A stretch of 64,000 nucleotides of DNA, taken from Chara braunii. Its lineage: Eukaryota > Streptophyta > Charophyceae > Charales > Characeae. The notes beneath the pieces were generated by a model that searched no databases, had not been told where the DNA came from, and worked only from the letters and a program-made list of their open reading frames with translations. The stretch is from assembly GCA_003427395.1 (NCBI GenBank), contig BFEA01000045.1, positions 1,792,787-1,856,786 on the forward strand, written 5' to 3'. This document shows positions 1 to 11,739 of the stretch, piece by piece. The number at the start of each line of letters is the position of its first letter. Positions within the stretch are counted from its first letter, which is position 1. A program made the translations under genes and the position numbers.

Positions 1-896
1 CAATCATCCTAGTTAACTAAAATAAAAGTCAGGAACAAGAACCGAAAACTAATAAAGTCAAAAGGAGTATTCTCATAACGGTCACTGTCTTATCTAAGAA
101 TTTTGACCAGAGCAACCACGGTGAAGCACATCAGCAGCCTCTGGCAGTCACAAGTTCAGGATCACTCAGAGACATCGTGACAGGTGGTGAACATAGTTGT
201 CTTCAAGAAAAAAACGGGACTCCCTCATCGCACTGGAATGCAGAGGCGCTGTTGAAATCACCAGCGCTATTTCCACTCACGCGCCCCGCTCACATGCACC
301 AAGGAAGAAGAGTAGGTGTTTGATGTTGAGCGACCTCCTTTAATCAGTGAGCGACGGGATCAAGCGGCTAAGCAACTGTCTCGACACTCATCGGAGCTTC
401 TTACAAATTTTCCATGATAATCGCCTCAGAAAACGTTTCCCTGAGAGTCGTCTTGACCGCGCGCAGAAATGGCAAAACACGTTGAGCCCCGTTGCCCAAG
501 AGGTGAGCTACGTTGACCTCTAAATCACCTCTCACGACCCTACTGTCTGTCTCACGTCACTTACACTCGTACGCAGCTAGTTACGGTCATTTCTCAGGCT
601 CGTCACATACTGCAGTTCAGTTGACGTCATCATCTTCCACCTACTCACTCGTTCCGCTCTCGCCTCTTCTCTTCTTTCACACTAACCCCTCTCCGTTCTA
701 TCAGACTACCACTCGTGCATCGAGCGCGCTGCCCGCTCTCACCCACACATCTCTAGTTGACCACCCTCTTGCTCGTCCCAGGGCGCGCCACTTGTCAGAC
801 AAGTCCCCCAAGCATGTCCCCGTCCTACTGCATTTGCCTCCGTTTTGAGATTCGTCCTGTCCCCTCTCTTTGACGAGCGTCGTAGGCTCACATACT

Positions 897-1010
897 GTTC
901 CCGTGCACTACCCGCTAGCTTTGACGTCCCTCGGTTCCTGTGCACTACCCGCTAGCTTTGACGTCCATTGCTTCCCGTGCACTACCCGCTAGCTTTGACG
1001 TCAACCGCTT
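897..1010. repeat. 41-bp tandem repeat, three units
   Basis: Three imperfect units, each with the core CACTACCCGCTAGCTTTGAC. The matching place in the right long repeat (about 19955-20032) has two units. This unit difference accounts for most of the length difference between the two long repeats. Confidence 0.8.
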
Positions 1011-1119
1011 CTCTCCCTCTCACTCACACTTCGGTTGTGCCATGCGTACTCTTGTTACCGCCCCGTAGCTCGTACCCCGTTTTTGAATGACGAATACGCT
1101 CACCCTTCGTACCGCTGCC

Positions 1120-1668
1120 TCACACACGTCCTTTCCCCTTGTTCTGCTGTTTTTTTGTTCCGCGGCCTCTGGACATGAGTTGTCGAGAGCTGGCCTCAGG
1201 TCCCTCTTCCACCGGCTCCGCGACTTGATGGTGCTTTTGGATCTCCTCGGGTCTGTTCCAGGACCTGAGGTCCGTTCCTCGGTCCGCCTCGCTCATTTCA
1301 CTCTCCCCGCCCGAGTCTCTCTCGTTGTGCTGTTCCTCCCTCGTCTCGGTCCCAGTGGATGACTCAGTCTCATGATAGATGACCGTCACCCTCAAGCCCA
1401 CAGTCACCCCATCTCGTCTGTATCTCCGCTCCGCCTTGTCGCATGCCTCAGAAATGGCAGCCTGCAGCCTCTGATCACCTCTCATCTCCTCCTCTCTCCC
1501 ACCTTCTATGCAGACCTTCAGTCGGACTACCTCTCCCCCATCATAGTTCAGGGCCGTCGTAATCAGAGGGCCTTCCCCCGACACTGNAACCCAGCGCACT
1601 GTGTGCCGCCAACACCCAGGCCTATAGCCGTGTAGTGCCATAGCCACTCTCTCCCAATGTTCAGTGCC
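1120..1668 (-). pseudogene. Open frame in left long repeat, related to pre-gag module C
   Basis: A frame of about 180 codons, open from a TAG upstream of 1668 to a stop at 1120, with one unresolved base. No ATG opens it; an internal GCT-ATG-GCA is the first good Met. The middle has the order I-x-G, then a D-[QE]-R-L helix, then an alternating hydrophobic strand (VTVGLRVTV), then TREE-x-x-NE. The same order is seen in the C half of the pre-gag modules at 12010-12300 and 11740-12006. The C-terminal third is charged and rich in Q, G and K. The frame is conserved in the other repeat copy (20141-20687). I do not recognise a family, and function is unknown. Antisense decay of an LTR is an alternative. 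Confidence 0.45.
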
Positions 1669-2339
1669 AGTGCTCAGTCCGCACTATCTCTGCTCGCAGC
1701 ACCTAGCCAAGATGAGTCCCGGGCGCCAGGAATTAAGACCTCAGCGCGATGCCATTACTCACACTCGAGAAGGGATAACGTTCCCCTCACGCACTTCTTC
1801 CTTCAGGACCCAGAAACAACCCGTTTTATAGAGCTCCTGGTGAGAGCGACCCCGGTGTACTAAAAGAAGACTTTTCTGATAGTGACTCGAATTTTAGGAT
1901 TTAATAAAGTAACATAAAATTTAAATAAATCTTGAACAAAAACCGGCGGGAAACTTCAACCACCCGTGCACAGTCAGGGCACCCGAACCACCGTCACGTC
2001 GGTCCCTAGACTGTGCAATATGACAGAGGTCCGAATAAAAGGAGGAAATAAGATAGAGATCCCATAATGGGATACCAACGACCGTGCTTTCCTTTTTAAA
2101 ACAGACCTCCGGCCTACCACTATCGGGTACCCGCTTCCGATGGCAAGGAGGGGGCTTATGACCCCATTCAGGGGTGATAAGCTTCCTACCAATACGGCCG
2201 CGGGTCGCCCTCCTTTTGAGGTCCTGCCGCGCAATGCCGGATCGAAGCTCACCCACAGACTGTATACGTGGGGTCGGCCTACGTAGGCCATGGATACATG
2301 GTTCGAAATTCGAACCGTTGGCCTCCCGCAAAAGGACAG

Positions 2340-2560
2340 GGCAACAGGTAGAAAGTCAAATATAGGAAAGTTAAACAATAATAATAATAATAATAATGAT
2401 AGTCGTAAAAACAAAAATGGAAGAAGGGGAAAACGTAAAGTCAGTGGTCCAAAGCAACTGGATTTTCCCCGAACTAAAGCAAACTCACACTCGACATTTT
2501 TATTATTTTTCTTTTCTTTCTTTCTTTTCTTTTCTCTTCTGACAGCGACTTCTGCCTAGT
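2340..2560. repeat. (AAT)n and pyrimidine tract inside the long repeat
   Basis: A short AAT run (about 2378-2397) and a C/T-rich tract (about 2500-2545), both repeated at 21397-21420 and 21520-21560. Nothing else is seen. Confidence 0.6.
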
Positions 2561-2878
2561 GCACCTAACCCATAACCCGGCTAGAGGGCATTTGGTGCGC
2601 AGTAGAAAAGGCGGAGCCGGTCTTTTCACCTCCGCGTCCCAGCGCGAACCCGACGGCTACCACGGTCACAGGCCGGTTGTGCTCTGTTGTACGGCAGAGC
2701 GCCGAGCCTGCGTGGACCAATGGAAGTCCTGTGGCGCACCCCTTTTGTTGAGGGCAACGTCACCAGGACAGGTCCGGGCCGAGGTACAGCCTGGGTATCA
2801 GGAACTGCAGGGTCCTAGATGCATCTATAGGCGAGAGCATCAAAGCAAGGACTGGTACCAAGCAGTAACTTGGTACCC

Positions 2879-3325
2879 ACACTGTGGTGCAGCGCAGCTA
2901 GCTTTCCGTCTTACCGTCAGCGCCCATTTTCTCCTTCAACGCTCGCGTTGACCCTCCCTTTTCTCTGCGTTCACTTCTCTTTCCGCACTAACCACTTCTT
3001 TCTCTCAGTGTTCACCTTCTTTCCCATATCCGCTTTCCTTTTCCGAGTCCGTCTTTCTTTTCTATGATCGCTCCTCTTTTCTGCACTCGTCTTTTCTCTG
3101 CGTTAATATTTCCTCTCATTGCTCATCTTTTTGTACTAAGCCGTGGTTCTACATATCCCGCACAACCATTTTTTTTTTCCATCCTCTCTCTTTAATAGCC
3201 CCTTACTTCCTAATTTTCTAATCCGTCAGTTGCGAACTTCGCTCACACCACCATTCTCGTCATAACCCTTAGTGCTATATCATCTACCCATTTTCTTCTC
3301 CCTTGACGGCCGCTCATTCTGCATC
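2879..3325 (+). other. Pyrimidine-rich leader between long repeat and ORF1 fragment
   Basis: No gene is seen. The stretch is strongly C/T-rich. A TGGTGCAGCGCAG stretch five bases after the repeat end would sit where a primer-binding site should be if the repeat is a plus-strand 5' LTR, but I cannot match it to a tRNA with confidence. Confidence 0.35.
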
Positions 3326-3796
3326 ATGCCTGAGGAGCGTCGTGGGCAGGGTAGAGGAAGGGGAGGAAGAGGATGGAAAGTAAACGAAGAACCGTCAGCT
3401 AGGACACAGCGGGACTATAGCTCAAAGGAGAAGGAAGAGGAGGAGCCGCGAGGCTATGGCCGTTTAAGGCCACACCCTCGCTACCCGTTAGGAGGGTGGT
3501 ACGAGAGAACTCCATCCCCAGACAGGATGGAGTTCCTTCGCAAGAAATTCGATGTGCGATATGGTACGCCTAGCGCCTCTTCTCCTCCTTATATCCCTAG
3601 AGCTCCTTCTACTCCAGCTGTAAGCAAGGCCATAGTGCCTGCTCCACCTTCCTCTATCCCGTGTGCTATCTCGTCTCCACATCACCTTAATCATTGCATT
3701 CTCTTTAGCATCTTCTTCCTTCTCTTTCTTTTCCAGCTTGAACTCATGGCTGTCTTTTATGTCCTGTATAAGCGCGACTTCTTCTCTACTTTCTGA
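3326..3796 (+). pseudogene. ORF1 of a plus-strand Ty3 element (P0), RG-rich, truncated
   Basis: The frame begins ATG with MPEERRGQGRGRGGRG, then an acidic/Arg-rich stretch, then SPDRMEF, then a proline-rich tail. The first ORF of element P1 at 46393-46857 has the same architecture: MP...GRGRGG, acidic run, RPSPEKM, proline-rich tail ending in PPP. So both copies look like the same short basic/RG protein encoded just after the leader of this element type. Homology fades after about residue 110 (near 3660), where minus-strand coding sequence of another element begins, so the P0 copy is probably interrupted there. RG-rich N-termini suggest RNA binding. The role is unknown. Confidence 0.5.
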
Positions 3797-3996
3797 GTCT
3801 GATTTCGGCTCATAAGATTTCCAGTTCACTGTCCATTCTATAGCGTCCCAGGCCTGAGAGTTTGGCTTCCTTAAGACCAGGGACGCAGGTTCCTCGTGAA
3901 CCAGGCCGCTTGTCGGCCACCAAAGTAAAATTTCAAGAAGGATTTTGTCTGAATGTTTGACTTGTTCAACCGCTGGCTTTTCACATGGAGGTTACC
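3488..3996 (-). pseudogene. Coding-like minus-strand fragment, unknown retroelement protein
   Basis: Open without stops for about 165 codons and without an initiating ATG. It reads as normal protein, including SQAWDAIEWTVNW followed by a highly charged Glu/Lys region (residues about 60-100). The AWDAI piece recurs after the B module of element M3 (about 34335 on the minus strand), so it may be the end of another pre-gag B module. It overlaps the 3' part of the P0 ORF1 fragment, and the two cannot both be intact here. The true product is uncertain. Confidence 0.3.
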
Positions 3997-5945
3997 TCAG
4001 CTCTTGATCAGGCATTTATGCCAAGGATGACCCCAGCAACGGGGGTACTCACTCTGTCTGCCATGCTGGAAGTAGGGCATACCAAACCCTCTTTTCTGTT
4101 CTCTGGCCTGAGTGAGACGTCTTCTCAGCTTCTCAAGCACCTGATGGGGATACCAAACCCTTGTTTTCTTTCTCTGGTCTGAGTGAGGCGTCTCCCCAAC
4201 TTCTCAGACAAAAGGGAGGGGATACCAAACCCTTTTTCTTTTTCCTGGTCTGGGAACTTCAGACAAGTATCTGTATTCTTTTACCTGGTCTGGGAACTTC
4301 AGACAAGTATCTGTATACCTGCAAAACCAGCAAGTCCCACAGACAACAACCATGCCCCAGCAAGCAGGCCCTCTGACAACCAGCAGTTAAGCATAAATAA
4401 ATTAAATTAAAACCCATAAATAAAATAATAATTAATAATTAATAATTAATAATTAATACATAACAACTCTTCATACCCAGGATTTACCGATTGCCTTGAT
4501 TTCGGCCAACCACTGGCCAGGAACGTCAGACGTCCCGTCAGTCTGACATACCTCATTCGGCCCGCCTCAGGCCAGGACTAGTCAGACCATTTGTCTTGAC
4601 AGCCTCTTTGACCTGCCTCCAGGTCAGGACCAACCATACTCACTACTCGAGTATAACAGCCCTTTGGCACCCTCGCCAGGACACCCAGACTATTGCGGGT
4701 CTGGTCACCCTGTGACAGTAGACGTCCCGTCAGTCTGACTGTCCCGAATCCGGATTTGACCACTGCGGTCAGGGACCGGCTCACCTACCAGTTTTTGGCC
4801 AAGGGCGCTGGCTACCCCGCCCAGACTTTTGAACGTGGGACCCGGTCTAACCACAGTTCTAGGCTCTTGCTAACCTCACTGGATTGCATCCGCTGACTGC
4901 AGTAGGGTTCCAGCTGACCCCTTTCAGCCTCATAGGCCAGACTCCTGGAGTCTTAGCCTCAGCTGACTACGGAATTCGACACTCGCGTCGGGGACCTGCT
5001 GACCCCACCAGATTGCAACCTACTGCGGTAAGGCTATGGCTGGCCCCAACAATCAACGCATCCTTACGTTAGAGAAGAAAACCCCAGACACATACAGTCA
5101 GGCAAGCATATCATAACCCACAAGCAGACTGCCCACGCCCCATAACAGAACAAACATTTCTCAAGAGACGTCCCTTCAGTCTCAAGAGGCACTGAACAAT
5201 AACATGCTAGCCAACACTAAGAGTTCGCAAGAGACCTCCCTTCGGCCTCAAGCAAAGAACTTAGTGTTAGCCCCAGAGAGGTCTCTTCCCTCAACTGGGA
5301 TTTCTTTTCCAAGAGGCGTCCCGTCAGTCTCAAGGAAATGCTGAAACACTGTTCTCAAAGAGGTCCCTTCCCTCATCTGAGTGAAGACAGGCCCTTAGCC
5401 AAGAAGCACGAAGTCCCTCTACTGACCACTCTTAGTCAAGTAAAGTTGAACTTCTTTATGCCTACCTTCGTCTGAATCTCTTGAAAGGACAACTTAGTCA
5501 GAGACACGAAGTCCTTCTAATGATAACTTTCAATCAGACAGAACTGAACTTCTTTATGTCCATCATGGTTTCTCTTTGTGATAAGAATAATACAACTTAT
5601 ATCATTTGATGTGTCACAACCATGAGTTTCTCAGACCTTGACACTGTGTCAATGCTCCCAAAACTGTACTCACAGTTACTCCCCACTCTCAGGGTTTGAC
5701 ACTCATGAAACGACTGCAGCGCTGCATCAAAGATATAGTCTCATTAACTTAGTTGCTTGCTGAAATAGACAATGGAATGACTTGCTGAAAACTGGAATAT
5801 TGAAACTGAGATGCTGAAACTGAAATACTGAAACTGAAATACTGGAACTGAAATGTTGAATTGACTATGCAAGAATGATCATTGTCTGCTAGTAACTGAA
5901 CCTCACTGTCTCAGTGTCTTTCTGTACTCTTTCTCAGTCCTCTAT
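3997..5945. other. LTR-like non-coding region with imperfect tandem motifs
   Basis: No gene is seen. At 4060-4320 a roughly 65-bp motif recurs with the core GGGGATACCAAACCCTT followed by CTGGTCTGAGTGAG. From 4510 to 5560 a short motif GACGTCCCGTCAGTCT and variants recurs many times. At 5770-5865 a 12-bp CTGAAACTGAAA-type minisatellite appears. Short repeats of this kind fill the LTR-like regions of the other elements here too. The region lies directly 3' (minus sense) of the M1 integrase, where the 3' LTR is expected, but I could not align it to the region right of 14106. Confidence 0.45.
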
Positions 5946-5950
5946 GACCG

Positions 5951-7150
5951 TTCTCTTACTTGGATGGTTGACTTTTCTTTCCTCTCTTTGGAATCACTAT
6001 AGGGATCAAGTCAGGGTGTCTGAAGATGAACTTACAGAATCTTGACCCTGACACCATGTCGTGAACTCTAGATCCGTCCATCTCTGAGATCTCATAAACC
6101 TTGCCTTCTGCCTCTCATGTGATTCTGTAAGGACCAAGTCATCTGGGCTCCAATCTTTTAGTCCATTGTGTCTCAAGAGAACTGTCAAACAAAAGAACAA
6201 CATCTCTAATCTTCAATTTCTTTTTTCTTATATATCTTTTCTTGTTCCATCTTTCTTGATCTGATAGCCTGCTGGATGCCATCCTCTTTGCTGCATCCAT
6301 CACTGCCTGATCAACTTCAGATATCTGCCTCATTCTGATCTGAAGGAATTCTGAAATAGAATAGTCTCTGTCGCTTTCTTGACTTGACCATGTATTGACA
6401 ATACTCTCAATTGGTAGCGTAGCATAACGGTCATACCACAGTGTAAAAGGTGCATAACCAGTGGTTCTATTAACTGTGATATTATCAGCATACACGGCAG
6501 TTCTTAACACCTTTGGCCAGTTACTGAGTTTCCCTTTACACCACTTGGCTAATGAATCTTTCAGATTTTTGTGGTCTCTTTCCACAGAGCATTCACTTGA
6601 GGATGGTAAGTAGTCACATATCGAATTTTGACTCCTAATCTGAGTGTAACTCTTCTGACAACCTCATTTCTGAATTCTGATCCTCTGTCTGAGATAAATT
6701 CTCTGATAAAAGGATACCTGAGATAGACTTCCTCTATCCAATCAACTACTTGTTCGACTGTCTTCCTTCCCAGAGTTTTGTCTCAACGTATCCAGAGAAA
6801 TTATCTCTCATGTTTAGCATGTATCTCATCCCACCCTTGCCTGGAGGCATAGTGATGAGATCCAGATGAACTCTACTACCTGGCTCTACCAGGATTGTAG
6901 GGAATAGGGGCTCAATCATCCTTGTGGTAGATCTTTTCTGACATAAGACACATAATTTACAATATCTGAAAATCATGTCCCTCATGCCAGGCCAGAAGTA
7001 GAGTTTGATAGTCTTGGAGTAGGTAGCCTCAACAGCCCTGTGGCCACCAACAACTCCCTCATGCAGGGCAACAATTATCTCTAACTGTCTTTCTTTACCA
7101 CAGACCACTCTTAGTGGAGGTAGGCCTCCCTTACCATCCACAAAGAGATA
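5951..7150 (-). pseudogene. M1 integrase (Pol C-terminus), frameshifted
   Basis: It would insert the element cDNA into the genome. An HHCC zinc finger is present (HEGVVGGHR ... RYCKLCVLCQ, about 7060-6950), followed by a catalytic core. The first Asp is in RVHLDLITMP, the second in FISDRGSEF (about 6690), and the Glu follows HPQVNA in a shifted frame (VERDH, about 6585). The C-terminal domain includes IRDVVLLFDSSLE (about 6205-6165) and ends with the conserved MVSGSRF and a Lys-rich tail. A frame break lies near 6745 and another near 6590. The VSGSR-x-x-K-F tail is shared with the integrases at 25.15 kb and 56.0 kb, so the three belong to one clade. Confidence 0.85.
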
Positions 7151-7429
7151 TCCTCTTTTTAGCCTGAATTTCTTCCTGAATCTTTACAACAGCTGCTCCC
7201 TTTCCATCTTTCTGCCAATCTCTTGATAATCTTCATCATATTCTTCAAAGAAGAAAAATATTTCTTCTTCTTTCTTTTCACTCTCCTCTTCTTCCTTTGA
7301 ACCTGAACTTTCCCCAATCTCATGAGCAGTCACTGCTGCTGCATTAACTCTAGCATACCAATCATTCGGTTCATCTTCTTCCTCTTTCCCAAGAATCGAT
7401 TCATAAACGTATGCACTAAGGATTTCTCC

Positions 7430-9010
7430 CTAACTGTCTATCTCTTCAGACCACAGACTCCACTTATAGGAGCATGGTGCCTCATAATCCTCATCATCTT
7501 TTTCATTAAGGAAATTATCAACATAGGCGGATTCTTCAATTGTTCCATTCACGTCTTCTTCTCCCTCTCGCCACTCAATCCGTCTTAAGCCATCCGCTCT
7601 GTTTTTCTCAGTGGGAATCTTTTCCAACTTAAAATCATATCTCCAGATGAAAGCGATCCATCTGCTGACTATTGGATCTACATGTTGATGCTTTTTAATG
7701 ACACCTATCACAGCAGATGCATCAGTCCTCAGGATGAATCTTCTCCCCAAAACGTAGTGTCTAAAGCACCTGAGGCTATGGATGATTGACAGCAGCTCTT
7801 TCCTGAATTGGGTGTAGCCTCTTTCAGTAAAATTGAGAGTTCTGCTTTCAAACCTTAAAGGTCTTTCTCTCTCATTTTCATCTTTGTGAATAAGTACTCC
7901 ACCCAAAGCAACTAGCCCTCCATCCGCCTCAATGATGAAAGGTCTTGTCTCCTCCTCATCATAATAAGGCACTCTCAGCACTACTCCACCGCCTCTTAGT
8001 TTTTCTTGCAATGTTTTTCCTGCAACTTGTCTTTTATCATTCCATGCTAAGTTAGCCCCTTGTCTTACCATTTCTCTCAGAGGCTCTGCAAGGGCAGCAA
8101 AATGAGAAATAAAAATCCTCCAGAATCCACAGACTCCCAAGAAGCTTCTGACATCTGTCACTCTTTTGAGAGGCAGAGACCAGTTCACGATCTTGTCTAT
8201 TTTCTTGGGATCTGGACTGCTACCCTTGGAGCAACATCTGAAGCCCGGGATTATCACTTCTGGTTGGAAGAGAAAGGGACTTTGGTCCACTGGCAGTCAG
8301 ATTATACTTTTGAACTCTTTCTAGGACCATCTTTACTCCTTCACCATGTTCCCAGACAAACTTTCTGACTCCCCTTGCGACCAAAGTTTCATCTCTTACC
8401 AGGGGTCCTTTTACTAGATTATCATCAATGTAGGAACTGGTTATTTCAGGAGAAATATCCTGCATGACTTTGATCATATCCCTTTGAACCACTGCCACTC
8501 CTTTAGTCCAGCCCTAAGGTACCACGCACATCTGAACAAGCCCCCTTGGCGTGTGCATGGCAGTCATTGGCCGGCTAGTGGGATCAATAGAGAACTGGTC
8601 ATATCCAGAATACAGGTCAACTAGGGAATCAATACATCGACCAGCAAATGAGATCAGCATTAGGAGGACTACCTGCATCTCGTGCCGTCACAGAATTGAG
8701 TTTCTGAAGATTCTGTATCCATCTTAGCCCGCCCCCTGGTTTCCAAAACAAAACCAGTGGTTAGCATATGGCCCATCAGCAGGTTCAGCAACATTAGATG
8801 CAATATTTTTGTTTAGATACTTTACAACCTCTGCCTCTTCCTTCAAGGCATACTAGGTTGGCCTATCATTCCATGGAATATGGTCAAGTGTCCAAATTTT
8901 GGCCATCTTGATCATGTCCACGTCCAATCGCCCTCTCTCCTCATCATTAAAGGAGAAAGCACCAGAGAATTTCTGACACATCTTAAAGATATATTATTTC
9001 TCTTTAGGCA
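7430..9010 (-). pseudogene. M1 reverse transcriptase and RNase H
   Basis: RT copies element RNA to DNA, and RNase H removes the RNA strand. RT starts near 9010 with FNDEERGRLDVD and continues through LQKLNSVTARDA in a shifted frame. Motif A is SLVDLYSGYDQF (about 8605) and motif C is SSYIDDNLVKGP (about 8430). Both catalytic aspartate motifs are intact. RNase H follows with RPFIIEADGGLVALGGVL, RPLRFESRTLNFTERGY, the RTDASAV segment and the NRADGLRRIEW end (about 7590). Several frame breaks occur between 8500 and 9010. The RNase H and connection part (8290-7430) is a single open frame of 286 codons. Confidence 0.85.
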
Positions 9011-9531
9011 TGATAAACTGATCCGAGCCTATCTTCATTGTGTCAAACCTTTCTTTGGTGACCCTATTCTCCAGTTTTGTTGATCCTCTCAATGCTCTTA
9101 TAATTTGCCTTTCCTTTTCCAATGCTTCATCATAATCTTTCTCCATTAAGACTGCCACTGGATTTTTCTTCACCCCCTTGGGCTTGTATTTTTTTTCGAC
9201 CCAGTGGCTATTTTCCTAAAAAAGGGTGAGTTGATGCAAATCTCAATTCCATCTTTCCTCCCTTAGCAGTCTCTACAGCTTTCTTGAAAGCTTCAATTTG
9301 GCCATCCTCATCCTCGAGTTTTCTAAGGGCTTTCATCATTTTCGAAACTTGATTGATTCCCACTGAAATCTCTTCTTTTGCTTCTCATTTCCCTTCCTCC
9401 TTTAGTCTCCTAACCCTTTCAGCAGATTCCTCCCTCCCGATCGAATTAGCAGATAGTTGATGTTTGAAATCATTTTTCGTACCGACCATAAAGGTCTGTT
9501 CTTGAGCAGTCTCTGGATCCTGTAGACTGAT
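8880..9531 (-). other. M1 protease-RT linker, eroded
   Basis: This lies between protease and RT in the element. It is A/T-rich with broken short frames and Lys/Glu-rich translations, comparable in place to the charged linker of P1 (52402-52930). No separate gene is seen. A homopolymer-rich patch near 9190 probably marks frameshifts. Confidence 0.4.
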
Positions 9532-10242
9532 CTAGGACGACCCCTCATGACTGAGAAATTGGACCGTCTCCATCCTATGCAAGAATGGAGTTCCCAAGAT
9601 ACAGTCATGATCCAGATCAGGTACTACAAAACCCAGTAACTCCACAGTCATTGTCCCAACCTTAATAGGCAAATTATCAATGAATTCTGCCACGAACAAC
9701 TCTCTTGCAATATTACTCATTACATTTTGTGCAGGTCTGTCAATTGATAAATTACAAGCTTCTATCGTTCTTCGTGAAATAAGTATCATCTCTGCCCCAG
9801 AATCTACTAAGGCTAGAATCTTCACTTGATTAATGCGTATTGTAAGATGTCCACAACCCATGGTTGCAAATCTCATCTTGCAACCTGACAGTGATCTATT
9901 CACTTGGTTGGGAAAGACTGACCCCAAATAATTAACTTTCATTTTCTTCTTCTCAATTAGCCTTTTCAACTCCTTTCTCAGTTTGGGTGCTAGTGTCATT
10001 GCTTCCTTGAAAGACAGTGTCACTTCCGTTTCTTCCAGCATCTTAGCAATTACATCTGAAATCACTGTCCCATCATCCAAATCACTCTTAAGAATAAATT
10101 TTATCTTTCTCCCCCGTTCATTCTTCTCCTGTGAACGCTCCGGTTCAGGATCATCAAGGATGTCGATAAGTGATTCATCAGCCTTCTTTCTTTTCTTTTC
10201 TTCTATCATCTGAGGTGTCATACGGGTTTGGTGGTTCCTCAC
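9532..10242 (-). pseudogene. M1 aspartic protease (retropepsin) with upstream domain
   Basis: It would cleave the Gag-Pol polyprotein. The frame of 236 codons is intact. Residues about 60-105 carry a helical stretch ending APKLRKELKRLIEKKK, also found before the protease in P1 and M3. The active site is ALVDSGAEM (D-S-G triad) and the C-terminal motif is CILGTPFLHR. The frame is closed by a stop just after this, so Gag, PR and RT are not continuous. A complete DSG and the second hydrophobic-Gly motif make the family assignment firm. Confidence 0.85.
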
Positions 10243-10365
10243 TTCACCAACCCTGACACTTGGTTCGATGATAAGTTATGGGGGTAGATCATCATGGAAT
10301 GACATCATGTTAGCTAGGAAATGAGCCATTTCATTGGAAGAGGACTCTACTAATCCAGAGAAATT

Positions 10366-11007
10366 TTAAAAAGTAGAGTTCTCTCCCAATGGAGACTCAC
10401 TTGTTGATGCCTCACAAGGCTCACACTCTCTCAATGTTAAGGACTGCAGAGACAACTCAATCATGGTATAAGGGTCATTTGCTCTTTGTACTAGTTCATT
10501 AGGCAAGTCTCCAGTGAGGAGATGAACATTCACGTTGGTTTTTCTCTTCTTCTTGATCTTCATTTTTTTATCATGTTTAAGAGCAAGAAGCCTCATACCT
10601 CCCGGATGTCTGGGGTCCAACTTATTCCATGAGCTATCACAGATATGGCCCATCGCATCTTTCTTTGCCACCCCACTTCTTACATCCTCCTCAAGTGGCT
10701 TGCAGTAGGTGGTAATATGTTCACTTTCGCCACAATAATAGCAAGTAAAACTCCTCTTAGGACGCTCATCATATTTTCTTCTCTCTCTGTTTCCTCCGTC
10801 ACCATTCTTCCTATTCCTTTTGATTCTGAACGATTCCCCCTTCTTACCCTGATTTTCGTTGTCATCATCATCGTCGCCATCTTCCTCACTTTCAGTCTTT
10901 TTCTTTCCCCTGTCATCCACAGCATGCGTTGCAGGCCTTACAGGCATAAAGTTAGCCATCACTTTTTGAAGAATATTCTCATCAGTCAGATTACTTCCTC
11001 TATTCAT
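10366..11007 (-). pseudogene. M1 Gag nucleocapsid with CCHC zinc knuckle
   Basis: C-terminal half of Gag. An acidic Asp/Glu run is followed by a basic Arg/Lys region, then one zinc knuckle, CYYCGESEHITTYC, fitting C-x2-C-x4-H-x4-C. After that comes a PRHPGGMR motif, which has counterparts in the other elements here (P1 NIPGGTR, M3 SPGGMR). It would bind element RNA. It is separated from the capsid frame (11014-11400) by a stop and shift of a few bases. Confidence 0.85.
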
Positions 11008-11013
11008 TTCATT

Positions 11014-11715
11014 CTAAGTCTCCCAATCCTTGGCGAGAGTACTAATCTGATTCAGTGACCATTTCTTATGGGAGACAGTAGGTAGAGTTCTTATGATTGC
11101 AACCATTTCATCCCATGTGAGAGGATAGTGCTGAGTTTGATTAAGAATTGCTTGTCTTTCAGTGTCAGTAAAATTTGTCAAAAATATATGGCATCTCTGA
11201 GCTTCGTCCAAATATGGAATTCTTCTTGCTGTTCGGATGAAGGTCTGAAGAAAAACATTGAAAGTGTCATATTTAGCTCTTTTGATGTTAAGTAAGTCCT
11301 TAGTTGTGGTTGGAACTGAATCTTTCTCGAATTCCTTTTTTAGTCTCTCCTTAACCTCTTCCCAGGTTGTAGCTCCTTTCATCAATTCCTGAACTGTCAA
11401 TCTTGAGTCAGTATCACAATAAGATAGGAGGTGCTTAAGCCGTTGCTTATCTGTCCAGCCATAACTGAGTCAAAATAAGTCATACTCGTCTAGGAAGTCA
11501 TTAACTTGAGGTCCTCTAAAGCTGGAAATTCCCTCATCTGACCTCTTTGCTCTTGCAATATCTGACCCCCCTTTGATTGTATCAACTCCCTCGACCAGTT
11601 CCCGTATAACCCCAACCAAGGCCTCTTCATTGGGTCCTGCAGATGTACTCGGTCTTGCTCGCCCTGCCATCTTGACCATAAACTTTTCCCAGGTATCCCC
11701 TTCTCTTTCTGTCAC
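11014..11715 (-). pseudogene. M1 Gag capsid
   Basis: Retrotransposon Gag capsid. The N-terminal part (11715-11470) starts MTEREGDTWEKF and contains FRGPQVNDFLDEYDLF. An in-frame TGA at about 11469 interrupts it, after which the same frame continues with SYGWTDKQRLKHLLSYCD and TTWEEVKERLKKEF, RIPYLDE, RCHIFLTNF (down to 11014). These fit the usual Ty3 Gag pattern of an F-x-G start, a W-E-E-F-like helix and an F-L-x-x-F helix. One stop separates otherwise contiguous coding sequence, so it is a recent pseudogene or, less likely, a readthrough site. Confidence 0.8.
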
Positions 11716-11739
11716 CCTTATCCTTTTCTTCTCTGCTCT

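Larger units (their letters stand above)
1..2878. repeat. Long direct repeat, left copy (cut by window start)
   Basis: This stretch recurs nearly base for base at 19060-21898. The copies differ by scattered substitutions and one tandem-repeat length change. The shared sequence stops at ...GGTACCCA here and ...GGTACACA in the right copy, so both end in CA, as an LTR read on the plus strand would. A plus-strand RG-rich ORF starts 450 bp downstream, so this could be the 5' LTR of a plus-strand element. Against that, the repeat holds a minus-strand open frame related to retroelement pre-gag modules, and I find no convincing primer-binding site or polypurine tract beside it. A segmental duplication is the alternative. 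The true left end is outside the window. Confidence 0.85.

Noticed and set aside
513-848. Plus frames in the long repeat (Ser/Thr/Pro-rich)
   Set aside because: Not preserved with equal length in the right copy, where stops differ; the minus-strand frame at 1120-1668 is the conserved one.
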